From contig CAJTXE010000017.1 of assembly GCA_910580225.1 (NCBI GenBank), positions 19,460 to 83,459 on the forward strand: a DNA stretch of 64,000 nucleotides. The letters are read 5' to 3'. Below, piece after piece: positions 8,523 through 16,804 of the stretch. The DNA is from an uncultured Acetatifactor sp. Lineage in GTDB: Bacteria > Bacillota > Clostridia > Lachnospirales > Lachnospiraceae. A program made the position numbers and the translations under genes. The notes under the pieces are model-generated. The model did not search any database and was not told where the DNA came from. It saw nothing but the letters and a program-made list of their open reading frames with translations. Positions within the stretch are counted from its first letter, which is position 1. Each line of letters begins with the position of its first letter.

Positions 8523-9422
8523 TTACAAGTACAGACTTCGGGCAGAGTCTAAGACAGCTTTCATCCGCTCCACCATTTCCGGAGGAGCCAGAACTTTCAC
8601 TTTGTCACCGAAGCCCAGGAACCATGTCACTGCCTGTTCCTTCGTGGTAAAGCCCCGTTTTGCATATAATTTTCCGTCTTCCCTCAGGGTAAAGCAGGTT
8701 GGGCCGTATTCTTCCACCAGGCGGTATTTTACACAAGGGTCATAGACTGCGGAGACAATGTAATCGTCTGTCATATGGGAGCCAAAGCGTCTTTTTTCCT
8801 CCGGAATATCTCTGGGAGAAAAGGTTTCTTGTGCAATCTGCAGGTCCCACAGGCGTCTGAGCTTAAACATACGGAAATCCTGCCGTTGTCTGCAGAAGCC
8901 GAATACATACCAGTCAGACCACTTAAACACGGTGAGGCATGGTTCGATCAGCTTGTCGGCTTCTCCCTTCTCATAATAATAGCGGAAAGAGATGCATTTT
9001 GTCTCCCGGATGGCGTATTGAAGCAGATCCAGTTTGGATGCAAGGTCCTCCTTATAGTGAGAGGCCAGGTCGATTATCATATGGTCTGCAACTTTAACGG
9101 CTGGATGGCCGCCGATTTTCCGGGCGAGATTTTCTCCTGAAGCAGAGTGTGAAACGCTGTCCAAAGATTTTAGTCCTGTGAAGATAGCTGCCAGTTCCTG
9201 TTGGGTGAAGACGGTGGTATCCAGAGAGAAGCCCTCCATAATGGAAATACCGCCACCTGCGCCCTGGGTGGTGATCAGCGGTATGCCGGCTTTGCAGATG
9301 TCTTCAATGTCCCGGCTGATGGTGCGGCGGGATACCTCAAATTTCTCCGCCAGGTAGGGAGCAGTAACAGTCTTTTTCTGCTGCAGGGTGGTTATGATGC
9401 CGATTAAACGGTAAATTTTCAT
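8523..9422 (-). CDS. WYL-domain transcription regulator (YafY type)
   Basis: 299 residues. The N-terminal winged helix reads MKIYRLIGIITTLQQ...FEVSRRTISRDIEDICKAGIPL, followed by GAGGGISI and FSLDTTVFTQQEL. The WYL-type domain is in the C-terminal half (CISFRYYYEKGE, WYVFGFCRQRQDFRMFKLRRL), and a WCX-like end follows. Such proteins sense a ligand, often nucleotide- or nucleic acid-like, and repress or activate neighbours. The ATG at 9422 follows AAAGGA; the frame is open upstream, but that part is not family-like. Its own target is not evident; the DUF3795 gene is 228 bp downstream on the same strand. A second WYL regulator lies at 16.8 kb. Confidence 0.88.
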   Translation of the reverse strand: MKIYRLIGIITTLQQKKTVTAPYLAEKFEVSRRTISRDIEDICKAGIPLITTQGAGGGISIMEGFSLDTTVFTQQELAAIFTGLKSLDSVSHSASGENLARKIGGHPAVKVADHMIIDLASHYKEDLASKLDLLQYAIRETKCISFRYYYEKGEADKLIEPCLTVFKWSDWYVFGFCRQRQDFRMFKLRRLWDLQIAQETFSPRDIPEEKRRFGSHMTDDYIVSAVYDPCVKYRLVEEYGPTCFTLREDGKLYAKRGFTTKEQAVTWFLGFGDKVKVLAPPEMVERMKAVLDSARSLYL

Positions 9423-9767
9423 CTGTATGATTCCTTTTTGCGGACTTTGGCAGCATGGACGTTTTCCTTCTTTTTCGAGGCAGAGATTCTGCCATGCTCC
9501 CATGTACTTATTGTACCAAAACGGTGCTGCGTCAGCAAGAGGAAAGAGAAAAAGGGTTTCAGGGCTTCCTTTTTCTGTCTGATTATGATACACTATATTT
9601 AAAGTCACCCAATGTTTGCCAGAGGGATTTTACTGTAATCCGCTGACAGTGTTGGAGGGCTTTTCCTATGTCCCTCAAACAGTTCCCTGTTGTGCGGGGA
9701 GACAGAAAAGAGACAGCAGAATGGATTTGGGAAAGGTGGATTTCCGAAACGGGAGAGGAAGACAGAT
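9423..9767. other. divergent intergenic region before the chemoreceptor gene
   Basis: About 345 bases between the minus-strand WYL gene and the chemoreceptor. It contains an AT-rich stretch near 9585-9600 (TATGATACACTATATTTAAAG) suited to a promoter on either strand, and a GAGGG/CCCTC hairpin near 9654-9678. No gene is recognised. Confidence 0.4.
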
Positions 9768-11759
9768 ATGAAAATGAAAAGAAGCCTTAACGGAAGAATA
9801 TTGACAAATACGATTCTCAGCATTTTGGTCTTGGTGATCGTGTGCTGCGGGATTATGGCTGCAGCCATGCAGTCTCTGGCCAACAATATTCTGTTGGACA
9901 GTCTGCAGCCTATGGCAAGGCAGTCAGCCAAGACAGTGGAGGCCAATATTCATATGCTGGCAGACAGAATGATGGAAATTGCAGGCGATTCCCGTATAAG
10001 CGGGGAGACTGTCGGGGAAAGCGGGACAGGAGACGCCGAAACGATGAGGGCAGTCCGCAGCCAGGTACTGGCTGAAGCGGCGGAAATCTATGAGCTGCAC
10101 ACCATTGGACTCTACGATCTGGAGGGGGAGCTGCATCTGGGGATCAGCGACGCGCCGGAGCGTTTGGAGAGTGGCTTTTTTGCACTCCTTCAGGAGACGG
10201 ATAATCTGACCATTGATACCTCCACCAGATTCAGGGATGAACTTGGCATTACCATGGGTATGCCGGTGAAGGAGGGCGGAGATACCGCCTTATATGTGGT
10301 TGGTGTCTATAAATATGATACTTTGAATGATGTCATTGCAAATATCAATCTTGGCAGGCACGGCATGGCTTATATGGTGAATCATGCAGGTGTGGTTGCC
10401 GGACATCCGGAGCAGGACATGGTATTATCCGAAACCACCATGGAGCAGCTCTGCGGAGGAAATCAGGAAGCGGTAAGCCGGGTTACCAGTGATGAAACCG
10501 GTGCTGCAGAGTTTGCGGTGGAAGGGGAGACCATGCTGGTGGCATTTTCTCCCGTTCGGGGCACCAGTTGGTCACTTGTGATTCAAGTTCCAAAGGCAGA
10601 CTATGGTTCCTATATTAACGGTGCGATGCTGGTGGCAGTGTCTGCTACGTTTGTGGTACTGGTGCTTTCTATTTTGGTGGTCCTGCGCCTGTCCCGGTCG
10701 ATTTCCCGTCCTGTGAAAAATGTGACAGAGCGGATGGTGGGGCTGTCCGCCGGCGATCTTCATACAGAGGTGGTTCAGATTCGTTCCAGAGATGAGCTGG
10801 AGGTGCTTACCCGGACTTTGGGGGCAACCGTGGAGAGTATCAACCGCTACATATCGGATATTCAGCAGGTATTGACCCAGGTGGCGGAGGGAAATCTTCA
10901 GGCAGTGCCTCAGGTGGACTATAGAGGCGATTTTACTCAGATTCGGGTAAGCATGGGGATCATTCTTCAGTCACTGAATGAAACCATTCTGGGCTTTCGG
11001 TCTGCAGCGGGCCGGTTGGCAGAGATGGCGGAGGAACTCAACGGTCAGTCCGGTCAGCTTCATCAGGCTTCTGTGGAGCAGACCCAGTCTACCGAAGAAC
11101 TGGTGGAGGAGGTGTCTCATGTGAAGGTACGCCTTGACAGTGTTACAGAGAGCAGCAGCCAGACCAGGGCGAAGACAGCAGAAATCGTTCAATGTATCCA
11201 AGAGGCCAACGTCCGAATGGATGCTCTGTCCAATGCCATGGATAATATCAGCGGCAATGCTCAGAAAATTACACACATTGCTAAGGATATTGAAGACATT
11301 GCCTTTCAGACAAGTATCCTTGCCCTGAATGCTTCTATTGAGGCGTCACGGGCAGGAAATGCGGGGAAAGGCTTTGCGGTAGTGGCCCAGGAGGTACGGC
11401 AGCTGGCGACGCGGAGCAGCGAATCTGCCCAGAGTGCTACGGAGATGGTGGATAATACCAGAGCAATCATACAGAACGGGGTGGAGATTACGGCTGCCGC
11501 CGTTGGGTCTCTTCGGAATATCTCCGCAGTATCCGGACAGATCGGCGGAATTACCGATAAGTTGGTACAGGCGGTTCAGGAACAGGAGCGGGCTCTGACC
11601 ATTATGGAGGAACGAATCGGGATGATCTCAGTTCTGGCGGGAAAGAATCTGCAGAATGCAGCAGGTACAGAGCGGTCCAGCGGGCTTCTGGCCAGGGAGG
11701 CGGAAGCGCTTCGGGTTCAGGTGAAGAAATTTGTGGTGAAGGAGGAGAGAAACCCATGA
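9768..11759 (+). CDS. methyl-accepting chemotaxis protein
   Basis: 663-residue transmembrane chemoreceptor. Order: TM1 (about 11-33), an extracellular sensor domain of about 250 residues (probably Cache-like: FRDELGITMGMPVKEGG, GRHGMAYMVNHAGVVAGHP, ETMLVAFSPVRGTSWSLVIQVP), TM2 (about 285-307), HAMP (about 308-360), and a cytoplasmic signalling domain whose tip carries the conserved ILALNASIEASRAGNAGKGF / VVAQEVRQLATRS sequence at about 510-553. It controls CheA or another output. The ATG at 9768 follows GGGAGAGGAAG. Its stop codon overlaps the start of the flavin lipoprotein gene (ATGA), so the two are translationally coupled. No che or flagellar gene is in the window. Confidence 0.94.
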   Translation: MKMKRSLNGRILTNTILSILVLVIVCCGIMAAAMQSLANNILLDSLQPMARQSAKTVEANIHMLADRMMEIAGDSRISGETVGESGTGDAETMRAVRSQVLAEAAEIYELHTIGLYDLEGELHLGISDAPERLESGFFALLQETDNLTIDTSTRFRDELGITMGMPVKEGGDTALYVVGVYKYDTLNDVIANINLGRHGMAYMVNHAGVVAGHPEQDMVLSETTMEQLCGGNQEAVSRVTSDETGAAEFAVEGETMLVAFSPVRGTSWSLVIQVPKADYGSYINGAMLVAVSATFVVLVLSILVVLRLSRSISRPVKNVTERMVGLSAGDLHTEVVQIRSRDELEVLTRTLGATVESINRYISDIQQVLTQVAEGNLQAVPQVDYRGDFTQIRVSMGIILQSLNETILGFRSAAGRLAEMAEELNGQSGQLHQASVEQTQSTEELVEEVSHVKVRLDSVTESSSQTRAKTAEIVQCIQEANVRMDALSNAMDNISGNAQKITHIAKDIEDIAFQTSILALNASIEASRAGNAGKGFAVVAQEVRQLATRSSESAQSATEMVDNTRAIIQNGVEITAAAVGSLRNISAVSGQIGGITDKLVQAVQEQERALTIMEERIGMISVLAGKNLQNAAGTERSSGLLAREAEALRVQVKKFVVKEERNP

Positions 11760-12199
11760 GAAAGATACGACATATCATTCTGGTTCTGCTGACGGCAGGA
11801 ATCCTGGCAGGCTGCGGCAGTGAGGAAACGGTTCTTCAGGATGGTTATTATACCGCCCAGGCTGCTGAGTACAGCCATGGATGGAAGGAATATATCACGA
11901 TCATGGTTAAGGATGGGAGCATAGTCTCTGTGGAGTACAATGCGGAAAACGCCAGCGGCTTCATTAAGAGCTGGGATAATGCTTATATGCAGGCCATGTT
12001 TCATGTACAGGGCACATACCCTAACGAGTATACCCGCTATTACGCAGGACAGTTGCTGGAAAAACAGGGGGAAGAAGGCATCGATGCTCTGACAGGGGCA
12101 ACTTCTTCCTATGGCTCATTCCGGAAACTGACGGCAGCCGTACTGGAGCAGGCCAGAAAGGGGGACTCCAGTATTGTGCTGGTGGACACGGCGAACTGA
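11756..12199 (+). CDS. FMN-binding-domain lipoprotein with a flavinylation motif
   Basis: 147 residues. A lipoprotein signal peptide ends LAGC with Cys20 as the lipid site, so the protein sits outside the membrane. The C-terminal half contains DALTGATSSYGSF (residues 110-122), the pattern in which the ApbE flavin transferase attaches FMN to a threonine (here Thr116); RnfG, NqrC and extracellular electron-transfer lipoproteins such as PplA have this domain. The preceding segment YITIMVKDGSIVSVEYNAENASG is the usual beta sheet of the domain. Its ATG overlaps the chemoreceptor stop by 4 bp, suggesting that the two products act together. No apbE gene is in the window. Confidence 0.88.
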   Translation: MRKIRHIILVLLTAGILAGCGSEETVLQDGYYTAQAAEYSHGWKEYITIMVKDGSIVSVEYNAENASGFIKSWDNAYMQAMFHVQGTYPNEYTRYYAGQLLEKQGEEGIDALTGATSSYGSFRKLTAAVLEQARKGDSSIVLVDTAN

Positions 12200-12212
12200 G
12201 TTCGACAGAATA

Positions 12213-12243
12213 CCGGGTGCTTGGAGCTTTCCCGGGCACCCGG
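12213..12243. terminator. hairpin between convergent genes
   Basis: CCGGGTGC (12213-12220) pairs perfectly with GCACCCGG (12236-12243), with an inner GGA/TCC helix. The flanking T content is moderate. It separates the chemoreceptor/lipoprotein unit from the convergent ABC exporter and could serve both. Confidence 0.65.
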
Positions 12244-12254
12244 CATTGTTCTTG

Positions 12255-13988
12255 CTATTCAAATAAATCATTTTCCCGAAACTGAAGAGAATACAGTTGT
12301 TTGTAGGTACCGCCGGCTTCCATCAGTTCTTCATGGGTTCCGCGCTCCTGAATGCGGCCATTGATGACTACGGCTATTTCGTCTGCGTTGCGGATGGTGG
12401 AAAGCCGGTGGGCTACCACCAAAGTAGTGCGGCCTCTGCATAATTCATCCAGAGCCTGCTGAATGAGCACTTCGGTAGTGTTGTCCAGTGCACTGGTGGC
12501 TTCATCCAAAATCAATATGGCAGGATTCTTCAGGAATACCCGGGCAATACTCAACCGCTGCTTCTGTCCTCCGGAAAGTTTAACACCTCTTTCGCCGATT
12601 TCCGTGTCATACCCCTTTTCCAGGGTCATGATATAATCATGAATATTGGCCCGGCGTGCTGCTTCACAGACCTCTTCCTGGGTGGCATCAGGTCGTCCAT
12701 ATAGAATGTTCTCCCGAATGGTGCCTACAAAGAGGAATACATCCTGCTGCACAATACCGATGTTGCGGCGGACAGACTCCATGGTCAGACTACGTATATC
12801 CTGGCCGTCAATGAGGATGGAACCGTCTCCTTCCTGGATTTTGTAGAAATTGGGCAGCAGATGACACAGCGTAGTTTTTCCGCCTCCGGAAGGGCCTACC
12901 AGTGCCAGTTTTCGGCCCTTTTCCAGGCGGAGGTTTATGTTGTGGAGTACTTCTTTGGAGGGATCATAGGCATAGGTGACGTCTTTAAATTCTATGACAC
13001 CCTGGACATTTGTGAGTTCCTTTGCATCCGGTGCATCCGTCTCGGGAGCTTCGTCCATAATCTCCACAAATCGTTTGAAGCCGCTGACACCGTTCTGGAA
13101 CTGCTCCATAAAGGCGATTAAGGTGTTCACAGGATTGATGAACAGGTTGACGGAGACGATAAAAGTGGAATAATCCCCGAAGGAGATCCTGCCGCCATAC
13201 AGAAAGAGGCCCCCCGCAATGAGGATGAATACGTTGAAGATATCCGTCACGAAAGCAGTGGAAGAGTGAAACTGGGCCATGGCCCGGTAAGCACGGCGGG
13301 AAGCGTCCACAAACTGTCTGTCGCCTTCTCTGAATTTTTCCACTTCCCGGGCGCTGTTGGTATAGGCTTTGGTGACGCGGATGCCGGTGACACTGCTTTC
13401 CACTGCGGCATTGATGGTGGCATTGCTTTTGCGGCGGTCATCAAAGGCCCGGCTCATGGCCCTGCGGAAATACAGAGTAACCACCACCAGAACCGGTACG
13501 CAGGCAAAGATGATCAGTGTCAGGATGGGGTCGATCAGAAACAGGTAGGTGAAGGAAAGGAGGATCATCACTGAGCTGATCAACAGGTTTTCCGGACCAT
13601 GATGGGCAAGCTCGCATACTTCAAACAGGTCGCTGGTGATACGGGTCATGATACGGCCCGTTTCGTGATTGTCATAGAAGCTGAAGGGCTGCTTTTCCAG
13701 ATGGGCAAACAGATCCTGCCGCATCTGGGACTGCATCTGTACGCCGATCAGATGACCGTAATACTGTACGAAGTAGCGCAGCAGCATACGTACTATGTAC
13801 AGTACCAGGACGATCAGGCCTGCAATGACGATGGTGGTATACATTTTCTCCGGAATATAGATATTGAGCATCTTGTTGGTCACAATGGGATATACCATGC
13901 CGATGACCGAGATGAGCAGGGATGCAAGCATGTCCATGGCGAGCATTTTCTTGTGCGGTTTGTAGTAATGGATAAAACGTTTTAACAT
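12255..13988 (-). CDS. ABC exporter, fused membrane and ATPase domains
   Basis: 577 residues. An N-terminal six-helix exporter domain (about 1-320; segments such as MLAMDMLASLLISVIGMVY and LLISSVMILLSFTYLFLIDPIL) is followed by an ATPase domain: Walker A GPSGGGKTT, Q-loop QQDVFLF, signature LSGGQKQR, Walker B ILILDEATSALD, switch histidine in VAHRLSTI. Works as a homodimer, or as a heterodimer with a half-transporter not present here; the substrate is unknown (drug, peptide or lipid). The ATG at 13988 has AGGAAAGGAAG about 11 bp upstream and gives MLKRFIHYYKPHKK, a typical start. It follows the arsR-type gene by only 4 bp, so it is probably under that repressor. Confidence 0.93.
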   Translation of the reverse strand: MLKRFIHYYKPHKKMLAMDMLASLLISVIGMVYPIVTNKMLNIYIPEKMYTTIVIAGLIVLVLYIVRMLLRYFVQYYGHLIGVQMQSQMRQDLFAHLEKQPFSFYDNHETGRIMTRITSDLFEVCELAHHGPENLLISSVMILLSFTYLFLIDPILTLIIFACVPVLVVVTLYFRRAMSRAFDDRRKSNATINAAVESSVTGIRVTKAYTNSAREVEKFREGDRQFVDASRRAYRAMAQFHSSTAFVTDIFNVFILIAGGLFLYGGRISFGDYSTFIVSVNLFINPVNTLIAFMEQFQNGVSGFKRFVEIMDEAPETDAPDAKELTNVQGVIEFKDVTYAYDPSKEVLHNINLRLEKGRKLALVGPSGGGKTTLCHLLPNFYKIQEGDGSILIDGQDIRSLTMESVRRNIGIVQQDVFLFVGTIRENILYGRPDATQEEVCEAARRANIHDYIMTLEKGYDTEIGERGVKLSGGQKQRLSIARVFLKNPAILILDEATSALDNTTEVLIQQALDELCRGRTTLVVAHRLSTIRNADEIAVVINGRIQERGTHEELMEAGGTYKQLYSLQFRENDLFE

Positions 13989-13992
13989 GAAC

Positions 13993-14352
13993 TTATTCTT
14001 CCTTTCCTCTTTTTTCCGGTGGTACATAGGATTTGCATCGGAGGTATTCCGATTCGGGACAGCCATAAAACGGGCCGTCACAGGGTCTGCGCTGTACAGT
14101 TCGAAGCAGTTCCAGTTCTGAGATGACTTCTCCCAGGGCTTCTTTGTCCAGGCAGTAATGGGTGTAATAGCCTTTTTTGATGCCGCATACCAGACCTGCT
14201 TCCCGCAGGATTTTCAGGTGCTGAGACACTGCGGACTCGGACAGGCTGCTTCTGACTGCCAGCGCGCGGACGCAGTAGCTCCGGCTGGACATCAGCTGCA
14301 GGAGCTGAAATCGCTTGGGTTCTCCTAAGGCTTTCAGTATTTTCTCGTTCAC
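13993..14352 (-). CDS. ArsR/SmtB-family repressor
   Basis: 119 residues. The winged helix shows the family sequence ILKALGEPKRFQLLQLM ... LSESAVSQHLKILREAGLV, then the wing KKGYYTHYCLD. The helix-3 CxC metal site of classical ArsR is absent (the sequence is SYCVRALAV). The C-terminal tail has three cysteines (RRPCDGPFYGCPESEYLRC), which may sense metal or redox state. GGAGGAAAT precedes the ATG. First gene of an operon with the ABC exporter; likely to repress both from the palindrome near its promoter. Confidence 0.88.
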   Translation of the reverse strand: MNEKILKALGEPKRFQLLQLMSSRSYCVRALAVRSSLSESAVSQHLKILREAGLVCGIKKGYYTHYCLDKEALGEVISELELLRTVQRRPCDGPFYGCPESEYLRCKSYVPPEKRGKEE

Positions 14353-14387
14353 ATTTTATTTCCTCCAGTCTGTAAAAAGATGAAGAG

Positions 14388-14418
14388 ATGACAGGAGCTG
14401 CGGAACAGTTCCTGTCAT
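14388..14418 (-). promoter_or_regulatory. hairpin in the arsR-type gene leader
   Basis: ATGACAGGA (14388-14396) pairs perfectly with TCCTGTCAT (14410-14418). It lies in the transcribed leader between the predicted promoter and the ribosome site. Confidence 0.5.
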
Positions 14419-14426
14419 ACGGTCCT

Positions 14427-14454
14427 ATTATATCAAATCCGGTAAAATTAACAA
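14427..14454 (-). promoter_or_regulatory. promoter of the arsR-ABC exporter operon
   Basis: On the minus strand TTGTTA (14454-14449) and TATAAT (14432-14427) are 16 bp apart. Just upstream, the inverted repeat TTAG-N6-CTAA (14464-14477) is a candidate operator for the ArsR-type repressor. Confidence 0.7.
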
Positions 14455-14525
14455 GTATTAAATTAGCATATACTAAAATAAATAAGTAATGACGCATTTA
14501 ATATGCCATGGAATTTTGGTGGAAA

Positions 14526-14554
14526 TTGACAAAGAGACCACATCGTGCTATAGT
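14526..14554 (+). promoter_or_regulatory. promoter of the RNA ligase / HD-Pnk operon
   Basis: TTGACA (14526-14531), 17 bp, TATAGT (14549-14554): near-consensus sigma-A promoter. Transcription would begin near 14561, leaving a leader of about 220 nt before the first gene. Confidence 0.8.
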
Positions 14555-14603
14555 GAAAAAAGAGCAGATGTTTTGAATTCAGATTGGAGGACCCCATGTA
14601 ATA

Positions 14604-14723
14604 CCGTATTCCGTAAATGTATGGCAGAACCGCAGACGCAGGCGATTCCGGAGGGATTGACAGCGGCTGTAGTTTTTGTACCCTGAGGAGCCTTTAGCAG
14701 GAGGCTTCCGTTTTGGAATACGG
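14604..14723 (+). promoter_or_regulatory. candidate structured leader RNA before the RNA ligase gene
   Basis: A closing helix pairs CCGTATTCC (14604-14612) with GGAATACGG (14715-14723), 9 of 9. Inside are hairpins ACAG/CTGT (14660-14670) and GGAGCCT/AGGCTTC (14687-14693 with 14702-14708, one G-T pair). A competing TTCC/GGAA hairpin (14706-14718) would break the closing helix, so two states are possible. A start-stop pair ATG-TAA behind GGAGG lies just before it (14587-14601). It matches no riboswitch class I recognise. The fold is by eye. Confidence 0.5.
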
Positions 14724-14783
14724 CCGGCAGACAGGGGTCCTGTTTCGTTTCCGGCTTTTGAAGAGAGGAGATGGAAAACAATC

Positions 14784-15605
14784 ATGATAAATCAGATTTT
14801 GAAATATCCCCGTACCCGTCACTTGGAGGGATCCAGAGAGCAGGCGGGAGACGAGGATTTGAAGTGTGTCAGTTTCGAGGAAATCCGGGGGAAATTTCTG
14901 GTCCTGGAAGAGAAGGTAGACGGTGCGAACTGCGGAATCAGCTTTGACACTTCCGGGAAAATGCTGCTCCAGAGCAGAGGGCATTACCTCAACGGCGGAT
15001 ATGGGGAGAAACAGTTTGATCTGTTCAAGTTGTGGGCAGGCTGTTTCGAAGACAGGCTGAGGCACCTTCTGAGGGATAGGTATATACTATATGGGGAATG
15101 GCTGTATGCGAAGCACACGGTATTTTATGACAGACTTCCTCATTATTTTATGGAGTTTGATATTTATGACAGGGAAGAGAGGCGTTTTTTCTCTACCCGG
15201 AAACGGAAGGAATTTCTGGCAGCAGCACCTTTTATCTGTTCCGTCCGGGTACTTGCGGAGGGGTATTACAGCAGTGTGGAGGAAATTTCGGCGTATATCG
15301 GCAAAAGTGCCTTTCTGTCAGAAGAAAAGGAACAGAGTTTTGAGAAGCAGTGCCGCAGAGCGGGGGTAAGAACGGAAGAGGCCCGGAGACAGACGGATTT
15401 AAGCGGAATCATGGAGGGCATCTATATCAAGGTGGAAGAGGGAGATTATGTGACGGACCGCCTGAAATATGTGCGGGGATCTTTTCTGAATACCATACTG
15501 AATTCGGAGAGCCATTGGGTGAAGCGTCCAATTGTGGTGAACTGTCTGGCAGAAGGTGCGGATCTCTTCGACGCAGGGGAGGGAGGTGCCGGCAATGAAC
15601 GATAG
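14784..15605 (+). CDS. ATP-dependent RNA ligase (Rnl-like nucleotidyltransferase)
   Basis: 273-residue member of the covalent nucleotidyltransferase superfamily that joins 3'-OH and 5'-phosphate RNA ends. Motif I is EEKVDGAN with Lys44 as the AMP-accepting residue; motif III is YGEW (103-106), IIIa FMEFDIYD (122-129), motif IV EGIYIK (211-216) and motif V LKYVR (227-231). No DNA-ligase accessory domains are seen, and the C-terminal segment is short. The ATG at 14784 gives the family-like start MINQILKYPRTRHLEGS; GAGAGGAG is 14 bp upstream, rather far. The stop overlaps the HD-Pnk gene by 11 bp. It begins an operon devoted to RNA end repair. Confidence 0.87.
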   Translation: MINQILKYPRTRHLEGSREQAGDEDLKCVSFEEIRGKFLVLEEKVDGANCGISFDTSGKMLLQSRGHYLNGGYGEKQFDLFKLWAGCFEDRLRHLLRDRYILYGEWLYAKHTVFYDRLPHYFMEFDIYDREERRFFSTRKRKEFLAAAPFICSVRVLAEGYYSSVEEISAYIGKSAFLSEEKEQSFEKQCRRAGVRTEEARRQTDLSGIMEGIYIKVEEGDYVTDRLKYVRGSFLNTILNSESHWVKRPIVVNCLAEGADLFDAGEGGAGNER

Positions 15606-16767
15606 GCATCAGACTTTTATCAGGAAAGAGCTGTGCCGAACGAAAGAGATTGATATTCTGGCGGGTCTCTTTTCAGAATGCTGTCAGGAATTTCGTCTTG
15701 AGCGTTATCCGGAGCTTTGTCAGCTGAAGGGAGTACTTCAGGAGGAAGCATTTCATGGCGAGGGAGATGTGTACCGCCACACGGAGATGGTTTGTCAGGT
15801 ACTGACAGAATTTCCGGAGTGGAGTGTCCTGAGTGCCGGGGAGCGGGAGGTTCTGTTTTCTGCGGCGGCTTATCATGATATAGGTAAAAAGAGTTGTACA
15901 AGGCAGGAGGAGGGAAAAATCCTTTCTCCCAGACATGCTCTGGTGGGAGAGAAGATATTTCGGGCCCTTGTCTACAGGGAAAACGGGCAGTTTGGGCTGG
16001 ACTTTGCCCAAAGAGAGCAGGCGGCGAAGCTGATCCGGTTCCATGGCCTGCCGTTGTGGTTCGCGGAAAAGCAAAGGCCCGAGGCCGAGCTGCTGAAAGC
16101 GGCTGAGAGTATTCCTCTGAGGTGGCTGTATCTGCTGGCCAAAGCGGATGTATTGGGACGGATTGCAGACGACAGGGAGGCGTTAGCAGAACAGGTAGAG
16201 TGGTTCGGCGAGTTTGCCAGGGAACTGGGGGTGTGGGAAAAACCACATATATTTTATAATTCATATACAAAAGAAAGATTTTTTCGTACAGAAGACCTGG
16301 GTAAAGATGCACAGCTTTACGATGACAGGACATTTGACATATATCTCATGTCAGGGCTGCCCCTGTCCGGAAAGGACAGCTGGATAGCGGAGAAGGGGGG
16401 CGGCCTGCCTGTGATTTCCCTGGACCGGCTTCGGGAAGAGATGGGAGTATCGCCCGCCAAAGGCTCCGGAAGGGTGGCATTGGCAGCGCTGGAGCAGGCC
16501 AGAGGTTTTCTTCGAAAGAAACAGCCTTTTATCTGGAATGCCACCAATATCATCCGGGAGACCCGCAGAAAACTGACATCGCTCTGCGCAGGATATGGTG
16601 CAAGGGTCCATATCCTTTATCTGGAGGTTCCCTACCGGGAGCTTTTGAAGCGGAACAGCACAAGGCAGCGGCATATTCCGGAACATGTATTGGAGGAAAT
16701 GATCGGGAAACTGGAGGTTCCGGCGCCTTGGGAGGCGGAGGAGGTACGGTATCTGACCACTTCTTAG
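15595..16767 (+). CDS. HD-Pnk: HD phosphoesterase fused to polynucleotide kinase
   Basis: 390 residues. The N-terminal HD domain has His62 (YRHTEM), His94-Asp95 (AAYHDIGK), His114, His150 (RFHGLP) and Asp185 (AKADVLGR), a full metal-binding set. The C-terminal P-loop kinase has GLPLSGKD (254-261), SLDRLR with Asp277, NATN (315-318) and an arginine-rich lid (KRNSTRQRH, 353-360). Runella slithyformis HD-Pnk, with this architecture, removes 2',3'-cyclic or 3' phosphates with the HD part and phosphorylates 5'-OH ends with the kinase part. It would prepare ends for the ligase encoded just upstream. Start ATG overlaps the ligase gene; GGGAGG is 9 bp upstream. Confidence 0.88.
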   Translation: MNDRHQTFIRKELCRTKEIDILAGLFSECCQEFRLERYPELCQLKGVLQEEAFHGEGDVYRHTEMVCQVLTEFPEWSVLSAGEREVLFSAAAYHDIGKKSCTRQEEGKILSPRHALVGEKIFRALVYRENGQFGLDFAQREQAAKLIRFHGLPLWFAEKQRPEAELLKAAESIPLRWLYLLAKADVLGRIADDREALAEQVEWFGEFARELGVWEKPHIFYNSYTKERFFRTEDLGKDAQLYDDRTFDIYLMSGLPLSGKDSWIAEKGGGLPVISLDRLREEMGVSPAKGSGRVALAALEQARGFLRKKQPFIWNATNIIRETRRKLTSLCAGYGARVHILYLEVPYRELLKRNSTRQRHIPEHVLEEMIGKLEVPAPWEAEEVRYLTTS

Positions 16768-16804
16768 AGCGTGTATGAGAATTGCGTTCCAGGGGTTAAA
16801 AATT

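Noticed and set aside
9598..9623. Possible flagellar sigma (sigma-D) promoter TAAA-N14-GCC before the chemoreceptor
   Set aside because: Only GCC of the -10 GCCGATAA matches and the spacing is short.
14489..14686. Small open frames in the RNA ligase leader
   Set aside because: They overlap the promoter and predicted RNA structure and lack ribosome sites.
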